Source of the DNA: Streptomyces sp. NBC_01231 | GTDB lineage: Bacteria; Actinomycetota; Actinomycetes; Streptomycetales; Streptomycetaceae | Direction: 5' to 3' | NCBI GenBank assembly: GCA_035999765.1 | Contig: CP108521.1 | Span: 8,804,001-8,868,000 of the forward strand | DNA: 64,000 nt | Shown here: positions 24,789 through 33,354 of the stretch, in pieces | How positions within the stretch are numbered: position 1 is the first letter of the stretch | Layout of the letters: each line of letters starts with the position of its first letter | The notes under the pieces: generated by a model | What the model saw: the letters and a program-made list of their open reading frames with translations, nothing else | Told to the model about the DNA's origin: nothing | Database searches by the model: none | Program-made: the position numbers and the translations under genes

Positions 24789-25700
24789 TCACCGCAAGAG
24801 GTTGGTCTGCTTCTTCGAGTGGCTGGCGGCGGTGCCCACGGAGACGGCGTTGGCGGTGACAATCACGGTGATGGCCAGGCACGATGCCGCACCGAGGTGC
24901 TGGTCGAGGACGAGCATGCCGATCAGAGCGGCGAACACCGGGTTGACGCTCATGAAGATCCCGAAGAAGCGGGCGGGGACCCGGCGCAGCGCGAGCAGGT
25001 CGGCGAGAAACGGCACTGCGGAGGACAGCACACCGGCAGCCAGCGCGCACAGCAGGGCGCCGACGGTGGGTTGGTGGAGCCACAGGACCGCAGCGCCGAG
25101 GGGCAGGTAGAGCAGGCCGGAGACGGCCGCGGCGGCGGCCGATCCCTGCAGCCCGGGCAGGCGCTCGCCCACGGTGCGGTTGAGCAGGATGTAACAGCCC
25201 CAGCAGACGGCGGCGATCAGGGCCAGGCCGATGCCGAGATAGTCCGTGCTGGGCCGGGGGCGGGTGAGGACCACCACGCCCACCGCGGCGGCGAGAGCAC
25301 AGGCCAGATCGATACGCCGGCGAGAGCTTGCCAGCGCCACAGCGAGCGGGCCGAGGAACTCCAGAGTGACCGCCAAGCCGAGCCCGATCCGGTCGATCGC
25401 CGCATACAGCGTGAGGTTCATGGTCGCGAACACCGCGGCAAGGCCAAGGACCGGACGCCACTGCGCGGCGGTGAATGAACGCAGGTTCGGCCGGCCGGCG
25501 CTCAGCAGCACCACGGCGGCCACCCACTGGCGCACCGCCACCACTCCCGCCGGCCCCAGCACCGGGAAGGCGAGCGCGGCTATTGATGCTCCGACCTGGT
25601 TGGACAGGCCGCTGCCCATCATCAGCGCCGCCCCGGACCACCGGGGCGACGACGACTGCGCCGCGGCGGCCGAAGTCTCTGCGCGAGCTTCGAGCGTCAT
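24789..25700 (-). CDS. EamA/DMT-family exporter (RhtA-like)
   Basis: A 303-residue membrane protein with ten predicted helices in two EamA repeats (about 25-145 and 155-290). Landmarks are LGPAGVVAVRQWVAAVVLL, ATMNLTLYAAIDRIGLGLAV, TLEFLGPLAVAL, and in the second half VCWGCYILLNRTVGERLPGL with PARFFGIFMSVNPVFAALIG. Relatives export amino acids such as threonine and homoserine, or other small metabolites. It diverges from a LysR regulator, which most likely activates it when the export substrate accumulates. Confidence 0.9.
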   Translation of the reverse strand: MTLEARAETSAAAAQSSSPRWSGAALMMGSGLSNQVGASIAALAFPVLGPAGVVAVRQWVAAVVLLSAGRPNLRSFTAAQWRPVLGLAAVFATMNLTLYAAIDRIGLGLAVTLEFLGPLAVALASSRRRIDLACALAAAVGVVVLTRPRPSTDYLGIGLALIAAVCWGCYILLNRTVGERLPGLQGSAAAAAVSGLLYLPLGAAVLWLHQPTVGALLCALAAGVLSSAVPFLADLLALRRVPARFFGIFMSVNPVFAALIGMLVLDQHLGAASCLAITVIVTANAVSVGTAASHSKKQTNLLR

Positions 25701-25768
25701 GGCACGACCATCCGCCAGACCGACGCATACGCAAAATGCATCCGAACCCCCAGCTATACGCTGGACGT

Positions 25769-26638
25769 ATGGATGGTCGTACGGAACTGGAGCTGCGGCA
25801 CCTCCGTTGCCTGGTCGAGATCGTCGACACCGGCAGCTTCACCGACGCCGCGATCGAGCTGGGCGTCTCCCAGGCCGCGGTCTCCCGCACACTGCTCGCA
25901 CTGGAGCGCATCCTCGGCGTGCGACTGCTGCACCGCACCAGCCGCACTGTCGCACCCACCACCGCAGGCGTGCAGGTTCTCGCCCGCGCCCGGAATCTCC
26001 TGGCCGAAGCCGACGAACTGGTCCACCAGGCCACCACCGGCCACACCCGGCTGCACATCGGCCACGCCTGGTCCGCGATGGGTCGCCACACTGCCGAGTT
26101 CCAGCGCCGCTGGCACGACCGCTACCCCAACGTCGAACTCCACCTGATCCGCCACAACACCCCCACCGGCGGCCTCGCCGAGGGCTTGTGCGACCTGGCC
26201 GTCCTCCGCACCCCCGTCGACACCCGCCGCTACGCCCACGCCCTCGTGGGCCACGAACGCCGCTACGTCGCCCTCGCCTCCGACGACCCATGGACCAGAC
26301 GTCGCAGCATCCGCCTGGCGGAGATCCGCGAGCGCACCCTAGTGGTGGACCGCCGAACCGGCACCACCACCTTGGAACTGTGGCCCGAAGACGCCCGCCC
26401 TGCCGTGGAGTACACCCGCGACGTCGACGACTGGCTCGCCACCATTGCCGCCGGCCGCTCTGTCGGCGTCACCCCGCAGGCCACCGTCGCCCAGTACCGC
26501 CGCGACGGCATCACTTATCGCCCCCTGCGCGACGCTGTCCCTGTCCCCGTCCACCTCATCTGGGGCCGACAGGACCCCCACCCGGCCACCCACGCCGCCG
26601 TCGCCCTGCTCACTGACCTCTACCGCGAAGACGCCTGA
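25769..26638 (+). CDS. LysR-family transcriptional regulator
   Basis: A 289-residue LTTR. ATG at 25769 gives MDGRTELELRHLRCLVEIVD; the helix-turn-helix is FTDAAIELGVSQAAVSRTLL, ALERILGVRLLHRTSR, and the periplasmic-binding-like effector domain (about 90-289) contains LHIGHAWSAMGRH, VELHLIRHNTP and AAGRSVGVTP. No ribosome-binding site stands out, so translation may be leaderless or weak. It is divergent from the EamA exporter with 68 bp between them, room for one shared LTTR box (TATACGCTGGACGTAT region). Confidence 0.92.
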   Translation: MDGRTELELRHLRCLVEIVDTGSFTDAAIELGVSQAAVSRTLLALERILGVRLLHRTSRTVAPTTAGVQVLARARNLLAEADELVHQATTGHTRLHIGHAWSAMGRHTAEFQRRWHDRYPNVELHLIRHNTPTGGLAEGLCDLAVLRTPVDTRRYAHALVGHERRYVALASDDPWTRRRSIRLAEIRERTLVVDRRTGTTTLELWPEDARPAVEYTRDVDDWLATIAAGRSVGVTPQATVAQYRRDGITYRPLRDAVPVPVHLIWGRQDPHPATHAAVALLTDLYREDA

Positions 26639-26708
26639 ACGCAAGCTCGGTGCACAGATCGGTGCGGCAGGCCACGGTTCGAGGCGACGGGACAGAATCG
26701 ACAGCCAG

Positions 26709-26769
26709 CACTGAACAGTTCAGTGCGCTACTGAACTACCCACTGAACTGTTTCGTGCGCAACTGAACT
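26709..26769. repeat. Array of ACTGAAC sites with a palindrome (orphan operator?)
   Basis: The perfect palindrome CACTGAAC-A-GTTCAGTG (26709-26725) is followed by three ACTGAACT copies at 26730, 26742 and 26762. ACTGAAC/GTTCAGT palindromes are typical of TetR-family operators. Here the array lies between two convergent genes (LysR end and poxB-like end), where no promoter is expected. It may be left from a deleted TetR gene, or act as a terminator-proximal element. Confidence 0.55.
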
Positions 26770-26794
26770 ACTCGCTGCGGTTCAACACCTTCCG

Positions 26795-28591
26795 TCACTT
26801 CTTCTCCCGGCCCGGCAGGAACTCCTGCACCTTCGCCTTGAGTCCCTGCTTGACCATGGACCCGCGGTCCGCGTCGCCCTTGAGGACGGAGGCGGCCGTG
26901 GCCTCCATCTGGTCCCAGGTGGCGTGCGGCGGGATCGGCGGCACGGCCGGGTCGGTGAGGAACTCGATCACCGCGGGACCGTCCGCCTCCAGACCGGCCC
27001 GCCAGCCCGCCTCGACGTCCTCCGGCTTCTCGACGCGGATCCCGGTCAGACCCAGCGAACGGGCGAAGGCCGCGTACTGCACGTCCGGCAGCTGCTGCGA
27101 GGGCAGGAAGGACGGGGCACCCTCCATGGCCCGCATCTCCCACGTCACCTGGTTGAGGTCCTGGTTGTTCCAGACCGCGACGATCAGCCGCGGGTCCTCC
27201 CACAGGTCGCGGTACTTGGCCGCCGTGATCAGCTCCGCCATCCCGTTCATCTGCATCGCGCCGTCGCCGACCAGCGCGATCGCCGGCCGGTCGGGGTGCG
27301 CGAACTTCGCTCCGATGGCGTACGGCACACCGCAGCCCATCGTCGCCAGCGTCCCGGACAGTGAGCCGCGCATCCCGGGCCGCATCGTCAGGTGCCGCGC
27401 GTACCAGTTCGCCGTCGACCCCGAGTCGGAGCTGACGATCGCGTCGGACGGCAGCAGCGCATCCAGGACGTGCGCCACGTATTCCGGGTTGATCGGGTCA
27501 GCCGACTGCTGGGCCCGGCCCTCCATCACGCCGCGCCAGCGCGTCACGTTGTCGCACACCGTCTCGTACCAGTCGCGTTCGCCCCGCTCGGCGTCCAGCA
27601 TCGGGATCAGCCGCTGAAGGGTCGCCTGCGCGTCGCCGACGAGATTCACCTCGTAGGGGTACCGCATCCCGACCATGTGCGGGTCGATGTCGATCTGCAC
27701 ACCCCGCGCCTTGCCGAACTCCGGCAGGAACTGGGTGTACGGGAAGGAGGACCCGATGGTCAGCAGGGTGTCGCAGTCCCGCATCAGCTCGTACGACGGG
27801 CGGGTGCCGAGCAGGCCGATCGATCCGGTGACGTACGGGAGTTCGTCGCTCACGGCGTCCTTGCCGAGCAGTGCCTTCGCCACGCCCGCGCCGAGCATCT
27901 CCGCGACGCGTTCCACCTCGGCCCGCGCGCCGGCCGCGCCCTGGCCGACCAGGATCGCGACCTTGTCGCCGGCGTTCAGGATCTCGGCGGCCCGGCGCAG
28001 GGAGTCCTCGGCCGGAACCGCCGTCCAGGAACTGCGGTCCAGGCTGGAGGGCACCATCTTGAACTCGTGGGTGGGCGCCGAGTAGTCGAGCTCCTGCACG
28101 TCGCCGGGGATGATGACCGCCGTCGGGCACCGGCGCGCGTACGCGGTGCGGATCGCCCGGTCCAGCACGTTCGGCAGCTGCTCGGGCACCGTCACCGTCT
28201 CCACGAAGTCGGAGGCGACGTCCTTGTACAGCGTGTGCAGGTCCACCTCCTGCTGGTACGAGCCGCCCATCGCGGTGCGGTGCGTCTGTCCGACGATCGC
28301 CAGCACCGGCACGTGGTCCAGCTTGGCGTCGTACAGCCCGTTGAGCAGATGGATCGCGCCGGGCCCCGAGGTCGCCGTGCACACGCCGAGGCGGCCGCTG
28401 AACTTGGCGTACCCGACCGCCTGGAACGCGGACATCTCCTCATGCCGGGACTGGACGAAACGGGGCTGGTTGTCGGCGCGCCCCCAGGCGGCGAGCAGGC
28501 CGTTGATGCCGTCGCCGGGATAGCCGAAGACTTGCTCCACACCCCACTCGCGCAGCCGCTGGAGGACATGGTCGGAGACCTTGATGCTCAT
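26795..28591 (-). CDS. Pyruvate oxidase/dehydrogenase-type ThDP enzyme (PoxB-like)
   Basis: A 598-residue thiamine-diphosphate enzyme. ATG at 28591 gives MSIKVSDHVLQRLREWGVEQ. The Pyr domain holds FVQSRHEEMSA with the catalytic Glu and GVCTATSGPGAIHLLNGLYD; the middle domain (about 195-340) has VAILVGQGAAGA and IGLLGTRPSYELMRDCDTLL; the PP domain has the ThDP site GDGAMQMNGMAELITA...NNQDL. It resembles E. coli PoxB and related ThDP enzymes that convert pyruvate to acetate and CO2, or carboligate. The amphipathic membrane tail of E. coli PoxB is not evident. It diverges from a SigB-family sigma factor gene, hinting at stress control. Confidence 0.9.
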   Translation of the reverse strand: MSIKVSDHVLQRLREWGVEQVFGYPGDGINGLLAAWGRADNQPRFVQSRHEEMSAFQAVGYAKFSGRLGVCTATSGPGAIHLLNGLYDAKLDHVPVLAIVGQTHRTAMGGSYQQEVDLHTLYKDVASDFVETVTVPEQLPNVLDRAIRTAYARRCPTAVIIPGDVQELDYSAPTHEFKMVPSSLDRSSWTAVPAEDSLRRAAEILNAGDKVAILVGQGAAGARAEVERVAEMLGAGVAKALLGKDAVSDELPYVTGSIGLLGTRPSYELMRDCDTLLTIGSSFPYTQFLPEFGKARGVQIDIDPHMVGMRYPYEVNLVGDAQATLQRLIPMLDAERGERDWYETVCDNVTRWRGVMEGRAQQSADPINPEYVAHVLDALLPSDAIVSSDSGSTANWYARHLTMRPGMRGSLSGTLATMGCGVPYAIGAKFAHPDRPAIALVGDGAMQMNGMAELITAAKYRDLWEDPRLIVAVWNNQDLNQVTWEMRAMEGAPSFLPSQQLPDVQYAAFARSLGLTGIRVEKPEDVEAGWRAGLEADGPAVIEFLTDPAVPPIPPHATWDQMEATAASVLKGDADRGSMVKQGLKAKVQEFLPGREKK

Positions 28592-28834
28592 GTACGGACC
28601 TCCCGGACATAGGTGACACACGCAGCAGCCCTACGAGTCACCCGGCGCGCCCCCGGGAAAACCTGCCCGGTGTTTGCCGCCGGGGGCCGGGGGCAGGCGC
28701 AGCCCCAGTGCTTCGGACCGGAGGCACGTCCGTGGGAGTGGCCGCTCGTCAGCCCCGGACGCGCCTGCCCGAACCCCGGACGCGCTCCCACGGTGACCGT
28801 TCCACCACCGGCAACCTAGGGAGTTGCGACGCGT

Positions 28835-29632
28835 ATGCCCACTCATGTGAGCGCGAAGCACCACCCGCACCACGACGCACCCGACACGACGACCGCATTC
28901 CGTGAGCTCGCCGAGCTTCCCCCCGGGCAGCGGCGCGACACCCTCCGTGACGAGATCGTCGAGGCGTGGCTGCCCATGGCCGACCGCATCGCCGGCCGCT
29001 TCCGCAACCGCGGCGAGAACCTCGACGACCTCCGTCAGGTCGCGGCCCTCGGCCTGGTCAAGGCCGTCGACCGCTACGCCCCCGAGCGCGGCAACGCCTT
29101 CGAGAGCTACGCCGTCCCCACCATCACCGGCGAGATCAAGCGGCACTTCCGCGACCACATGTGGACCCTGCACGTGCCGCGCCGGGTTCAGGACCTGCGC
29201 AACCGGGTCCGCCTGGCCGGCCAGGACCTGGCCCAGACCGTCTCCGGGCGCCGGCCCACCGTCGCGGAGATCGCCGAGCACGCCGACATGAGCGAGGAGG
29301 ACGTCCGCGTCGGCATGGAAGCGCTGGAGAGCTTCACCGCGCTGTCCCTGGACGCGGAGCTGCCCGGCAGCCAGGACGGGTACTCGCTCGTCGACGCGCT
29401 GGGCTCGCCCGACCCGGCCCTGGACATGGTGGTCGACCGGGAGGCCGTGAAGCACCGGCTCGCCGCGTTGCCCGAGCGTGAGCGGGCGATCCTGTACATG
29501 CGGTTCTTCGACGACATGACCCAGAACCGGATCGCCGAGCAGCTGGGCATCTCGCAGATGCACGTGTCCCGGCTGATCAGCCGGTGCTGCGGGCGGGTGC
29601 GCCAACAGGTGATGAAGGACGCCGACCGGTAG
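28835..29632 (+). CDS. SigB/SigF-family RNA polymerase sigma factor
   Basis: A 265-residue group 3 sigma factor. Region 2 runs about 45-115 (WLPMADRIAGRFRNRGENLD, DLRQVAALGLVKAVDRYAPE, FESYAVPTITGEIKRHFRDH), region 3 about 130-175 (VSGRRPTVAEIAEHADMSEE) and region 4 about 205-260 (LPERERAILYMRFFDDMTQN, RIAEQLGISQMHVSRLI). Streptomyces has about nine such paralogues with roles in osmotic and oxidative stress and development. No anti-sigma or anti-anti-sigma gene is adjacent, so its control is elsewhere. The start at 28835 has only a modest ribosome-binding site (TAGGGAG). Confidence 0.93.
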   Translation: MPTHVSAKHHPHHDAPDTTTAFRELAELPPGQRRDTLRDEIVEAWLPMADRIAGRFRNRGENLDDLRQVAALGLVKAVDRYAPERGNAFESYAVPTITGEIKRHFRDHMWTLHVPRRVQDLRNRVRLAGQDLAQTVSGRRPTVAEIAEHADMSEEDVRVGMEALESFTALSLDAELPGSQDGYSLVDALGSPDPALDMVVDREAVKHRLAALPERERAILYMRFFDDMTQNRIAEQLGISQMHVSRLISRCCGRVRQQVMKDADR

Positions 29633-29861
29633 CGCTTCGCCGGCTTCGGTGATCTCGGCCCTGCACGGTCCCGCCGGGTAGCCCGAGGCGTCTGCTCGGC
29701 CGGTGGCGCTGGTCGTCCGAGGGCGCTCCTCGTGTCACCCGCTCGGCGGTCCGCGTCCCGCGAATGGTGTCCGGCCGCGCGCGGCCCGGCGGTGGGCGGG
29801 CTGTGATGGCTGCGGGGGCACGACCGCCGTGTCCCCGCAGTCGGCCGAAGGAGTACACCCC

Positions 29862-30692
29862 ATGCGCCGCAGCGCACGTGCCCTGTCCGCCGCCGTCCTG
29901 GCCGGTGCCGTCATCGGCCTCGCCGTGCCGGTCGCCTTTGCCGAACCGACAGCGGGACCGGCCGCGGAGCAGCCGGCTGCGGAGCAGCCGACCGAGGAGC
30001 TGGTCGAGGAGCAGCCGACCGAGGAACTGGCCGCGGAGCAGCCGGTCGCGGAGTCGGGCGAGGACCAGCCGGTCGAAGAGCCGGTCGAGGGACCGGTCGC
30101 CGAGTCGTTCGCCGGGACGGCCGCGGAGGTCAGCCCGAGCAGCGTGTCCCCGGGCGGCAACGTCACCGTGTCCGTCTCCTGCGATCCGACCGGCGGCTCC
30201 CCGCCCGAGTCGATCACCGCCACCTCGCAGGCCGTCGACTCGGGCAGCGTCCAGCTGGGACTGGTCTCCGGCAACGACGAGGCGGCCGGGCCCGCCTACA
30301 AAGGCACCGCCCGTATCGCCCCCGACGCGAGCGTCGAGGACGGCGCGGACGCCGCCGGCAAGGAATCCCCGTGGACCGTGGACGGCACCTGTCCGACGGC
30401 ACCCGGCGAACACGGCAAGAAGTGGAGCGCCCCGTTCACCGTGAACCGGGGGAGCGGCACGCCGTGCACCGAGTCGTACGGCAGCTCCTGCGGCGGCGCC
30501 CGCCCCTGCACCGAGGCACAGGCGCAGGCCGACCCCTGTCACGGCGCCGTTCAGCACGGGGTGCGGGCGGGTGAGGGCGGCGCCTTCACCGACTCCCCGC
30601 CCGCGCTGGTCGCCGGCGGTCTGCTGATCGCGGGCGCGCTCGGCGCCGCCGTCCACCGCCTGCGCCGCAAGGAGCCCGCCACCGACGACTGA
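29862..30692 (+). CDS. Secreted, C-terminally membrane-anchored acidic-repeat protein
   Basis: A 276-residue protein of unknown function. ATG at 29862 has GAAGGAG at 8 nt. A signal peptide (about 1-28) is followed by an acidic low-complexity stretch (about 32-80) built of imperfect repeats such as EEQPTEELAAEQPV. A beta-rich domain (about 88-200) begins VSPSSVSPGGNVTVSVSCDP with four Cys further on. The C-terminal hydrophobic helix (ALVAGGLLIAGALGAAVH) plus RLRRKE forms a cell-surface anchor without an LPXTG-type motif. Such Streptomyces proteins are wall- or membrane-exposed. No neighbour gives a functional clue. Confidence 0.8.
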   Translation: MRRSARALSAAVLAGAVIGLAVPVAFAEPTAGPAAEQPAAEQPTEELVEEQPTEELAAEQPVAESGEDQPVEEPVEGPVAESFAGTAAEVSPSSVSPGGNVTVSVSCDPTGGSPPESITATSQAVDSGSVQLGLVSGNDEAAGPAYKGTARIAPDASVEDGADAAGKESPWTVDGTCPTAPGEHGKKWSAPFTVNRGSGTPCTESYGSSCGGARPCTEAQAQADPCHGAVQHGVRAGEGGAFTDSPPALVAGGLLIAGALGAAVHRLRRKEPATDD

Positions 30693-30975
30693 CCCTTTCC
30701 GCCGCCACCGACGACTGACCCTCTACGCCGACGCCGAGCCGCCGCCACCGACGCCGAGCCGACACCCCGACGGCTGACCCCTCCCTCGTGTGATCCGCGC
30801 AACCCGCATCGGCGCCCATTGCACCGCGCCACCCTGGGTACTCACAGCCCGAGGGCACGACCCGCCCCACACGACCCACCCCACGAGCCGACGGCCACGC
30901 CGGCCACGACCCACGGACGAGACGAGCAGCCCCACCGGCCCGGCAGACCCTCTCGGGCCCCATACGGAGGTACGG
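30693..30975. repeat. Degenerate tandem repeats after the surface-protein gene
   Basis: The first 100 bp repeat variants of 'ccgccaccgacgactgaccct' and 'acgccgagccg', two to three copies each. They begin with a copy of the gene's own last codons (ACCGACGACTGA), so they look like slippage duplications of the 3' end. The remaining 180 bp hold no gene. Confidence 0.6.
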
Positions 30976-32229
30976 ATGCCGCGGACGGAACCGGAAGGCC
31001 ACGGCCCCGTCCGTTTCGGCCCGCCGATTCCCGAGGACGGGTTGCCCGTGCTGCCCGAACTGTCCGCCGTGCTCGCCGCCGCGGCCGACCACCCGGGCAG
31101 TGAGCCCGTCGGCGGCGGGCCCGCCCTGCTGGCCGCCGCCCGCGGCTACTGGGACCGGCGCGGCCTGTCCACCGGCCCCGACCGGGTGGTCGCCGCTCCC
31201 GGCGCCCCAGCTCTGCTGCTCGCGCTGACCGCCGCGCTCGGCGGCGACGTCCTGGTGCCGCGGCCGTGCGCCGCCTGGTGGGCGCCGTACGCCCGTCTGC
31301 TGGGACGCCCCGTCTTCCATGTGCCGACCCCGGCCGAGTGCGGCGGTGTCCCGGACCCGTACGCCCTCCTGGAGACCGTGCGCCGGGTCCGGGCGGAGGG
31401 CGGCGACCCGCGGCTGCTCGTGCTGTCCGTCGCCGACGACCCCACCGCCACGGTCGCCCCGCCCGAACTGCTGCACGAGACCCTGGAGGCCGCCGTCGGC
31501 GAAGGCCTGCATCTGGTCAGTGACGAGACCTGGCGGGACACCCTGCACGACCCGCACGCAACCGTGCTGCTCAGCCCGGCCGAGATGCTGCCCGAGCAGG
31601 TCACCCTCGTCACCGACCTGGCCGGCGCGCTGCTCCCGACCGGCTGGCCGGCCGCCGTCGCGCGATTCCCCGCGGGCGAGGCGAACGGCGACGGCCTCCA
31701 CGCGCGCGTGCGCGACATCCTCACCGCGCTCGGCGCCCGCGTCGCCACACCCGTGGCCGCCGCGGCCGCGTACGCCCTCGAAGAACCCGAACCGGTCACC
31801 GCACGCCTGAAAGCCGCCGTACGGCTGCACGCGCGCGTGGCCGCCGCCGCGCACACCGTCGTCGTCACCGCGGGTGCCGTCGCCCGGCCCCCGCAGGCCG
31901 GCCGCCATCTCTACGTCGACCTCGACCCGCTGCGGCCGGCGCTCGGCGCGCACGGCGTGGGCGACGCCCAGGAACTGGAGGACTTCCTCACCGCCCGGCT
32001 CGGCATGCCCGCGCCCGGCGGCCACCGTTTCGGCGACGACCTCGGTGCGCTGCGCGTGCGACTGTCCACCGGTCCACTGCTGGGCGGGGGTACGCACCAG
32101 GAGCGCGCGGAATGCCTCGATGCCCCCTCGCCGTTGGAACTGCCACACGTGCACCGCGGGTTGACCCTTCTGGAATCGGTCTTCGACGATCTCCGCGACG
32201 ACGCTCAGCGATGGGAGTCTCCTCGATGA
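30976..32229 (+). CDS. Aminotransferase class I/II-fold protein lacking the catalytic Lys
   Basis: A 417-residue protein with the architecture of fold-type I aminotransferases: an N-terminal Gly-rich GGGPALLAAARGYW, PGAPALLLALTAALGGDVLV in place of the phosphate-binding helix, PCAAWWAPYARLLG, SDETWRDTLHDPH for the usual DExY segment, and LVTDLAGALLPTGWPAAVAR where active enzymes have S-x-S-K. There is no Lys in that segment, so it should not form the PLP Schiff base. Its stop overlaps the start of the metallo-hydrolase gene (ATGA), so the two are translationally coupled. ATG at 30976 follows GGAGG. Confidence 0.8.
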   Translation: MPRTEPEGHGPVRFGPPIPEDGLPVLPELSAVLAAAADHPGSEPVGGGPALLAAARGYWDRRGLSTGPDRVVAAPGAPALLLALTAALGGDVLVPRPCAAWWAPYARLLGRPVFHVPTPAECGGVPDPYALLETVRRVRAEGGDPRLLVLSVADDPTATVAPPELLHETLEAAVGEGLHLVSDETWRDTLHDPHATVLLSPAEMLPEQVTLVTDLAGALLPTGWPAAVARFPAGEANGDGLHARVRDILTALGARVATPVAAAAAYALEEPEPVTARLKAAVRLHARVAAAAHTVVVTAGAVARPPQAGRHLYVDLDPLRPALGAHGVGDAQELEDFLTARLGMPAPGGHRFGDDLGALRVRLSTGPLLGGGTHQERAECLDAPSPLELPHVHRGLTLLESVFDDLRDDAQRWESPR

Positions 32230-33335
32230 CGCAGCAGTCCGAGTCGAGCGCGAGCATGCCCACCAGGGAAGCCGATGCTCCGGCGGCCTCGCCTCCCTCG
32301 CCGCCTTCCCCGCCTTCGTCTCCTTTCGCGCCGCTCGCCGCGCCCAGACCGCTGGGCGAACGCCGGGTGTGGCCGCGGACCTTCCACGACCGGCTGACCG
32401 CCCCGCTGCCCGGCCTCAAGTCGATGGCCCGCTTCGCCCGCGAAGGCTCCATCCGTCCCGGCCGCGAAGGCCTCGCCGACATCCCCAGGCTGCCCTTCGA
32501 ACCGGGGCCGCCGCCCCGGGTGGACGCCCGTACGGTCGCCGTCTCCTGGGCGGGGCACGCCAGTTGGGTCGTCCAGATCGGCGGGCTGACCGTCCTCACC
32601 GACCCGGTCTGGTCCCGCCGCATCCTCGGAACCCCGGCCCGCATCACCCCGGTCGGCGTCGCCTGGAGCGAACTGCCGCCCGTCGACGCGGTCGTCATCA
32701 GCCACAACCACTACGACCACCTGGACGCGCCCACGCTGCGCCGACTCCTGCGCGAGACCCCGGTGTTCGTCCCCGCCGGACTCGGCCGCTGGTTCCACCG
32801 CCGCCGGTTCACCAACGTCACCGAGCTGGACTGGTGGGAGGCGGCCCAACTGGACGGCGTCCGCTTCGACTTCGTCCCCGCGCACCACTGGTCCAAGCGC
32901 AGCCTCACCGACACCTGCCGCACGCTGTGGGGCGGCTGGGTCCTCACCGCCACGGACGGACAGCGCGTCTACTTCGCGGGCGACACCGGATACGGCCACT
33001 GGTTCGCCCGTATCGGACAGCGCTATCCCGGCATCGACCTCGCCCTGCTGCCGATCGGCGCCTACGACCCCCGCTGGTGGCTCAGTGACGTCCACTGCGA
33101 CCCGGAAGAGGCGGTCCGCGCCGCACAGGACCTCGGGGCCCGGCGGATGGCGCCCATGCACTGGGCGACGTTCGTGCTGTCGGCGGAACCGGTACTGGAA
33201 CCGCTCACCCGGGTCCGGGCGGCCTGGCAGAAGGCGGGCCTGTCCCGGGAGAACCTGTGGGACCTGCCGGTGGGCGGGTCCAGGATCCTCGGCCAGTGCC
33301 TCTCGTTTGGATCAGGCCCCGCGAGCCCGGCCTGA
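32226..33335 (+). CDS. MBL-fold metallo-hydrolase, NAPE-PLD/UlaG-like
   Basis: A 369-residue metallo-beta-lactamase-fold protein. After a Ser/Pro-rich N-terminus (about 1-40) the domain shows VAVSWAGHASWVVQIGGLTV, LTDPVWS, the metal motif ISHNHYDHLD (HxHxDH), FVPAHHWSKRSL, VYFAGDTGYG and a final MHWATF. This arrangement matches N-acyl-phosphatidylethanolamine phospholipase D-like enzymes. It is coupled to the lysine-less aminotransferase-fold gene. The last ten codons lie inside a 24-bp perfect hairpin. A related but shorter enzyme is encoded at 33978. Confidence 0.9.
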   Translation: MTQQSESSASMPTREADAPAASPPSPPSPPSSPFAPLAAPRPLGERRVWPRTFHDRLTAPLPGLKSMARFAREGSIRPGREGLADIPRLPFEPGPPPRVDARTVAVSWAGHASWVVQIGGLTVLTDPVWSRRILGTPARITPVGVAWSELPPVDAVVISHNHYDHLDAPTLRRLLRETPVFVPAGLGRWFHRRRFTNVTELDWWEAAQLDGVRFDFVPAHHWSKRSLTDTCRTLWGGWVLTATDGQRVYFAGDTGYGHWFARIGQRYPGIDLALLPIGAYDPRWWLSDVHCDPEEAVRAAQDLGARRMAPMHWATFVLSAEPVLEPLTRVRAAWQKAGLSRENLWDLPVGGSRILGQCLSFGSGPASPA

Positions 33336-33352
33336 TCCAAACGAGAGGCACT
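33295..33352. terminator. 24-bp perfect hairpin, bidirectional terminator
   Basis: 33295-33318 and 33329-33352 are perfect inverted copies (24 bp) around a 10-nt loop. The left arm and loop are coding for the metallo-hydrolase and its TGA lies in the right arm; the right arm ends 2 bp before the stop codon of the convergent DedA gene. It should terminate both transcripts. Confidence 0.85.
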
Positions 33353-33354
33353 AG

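Noticed and set aside
24730..26091. A minus-strand frame covering EamA and LysR
   Set aside because: Covers two clear genes in another frame and has no domain.
28650..28830. SigB-type promoter between poxB-like gene and sigma factor gene
   Set aside because: Only GTTT with a poor second element (GGGGGC) is visible; spacing and sequence are not convincing.
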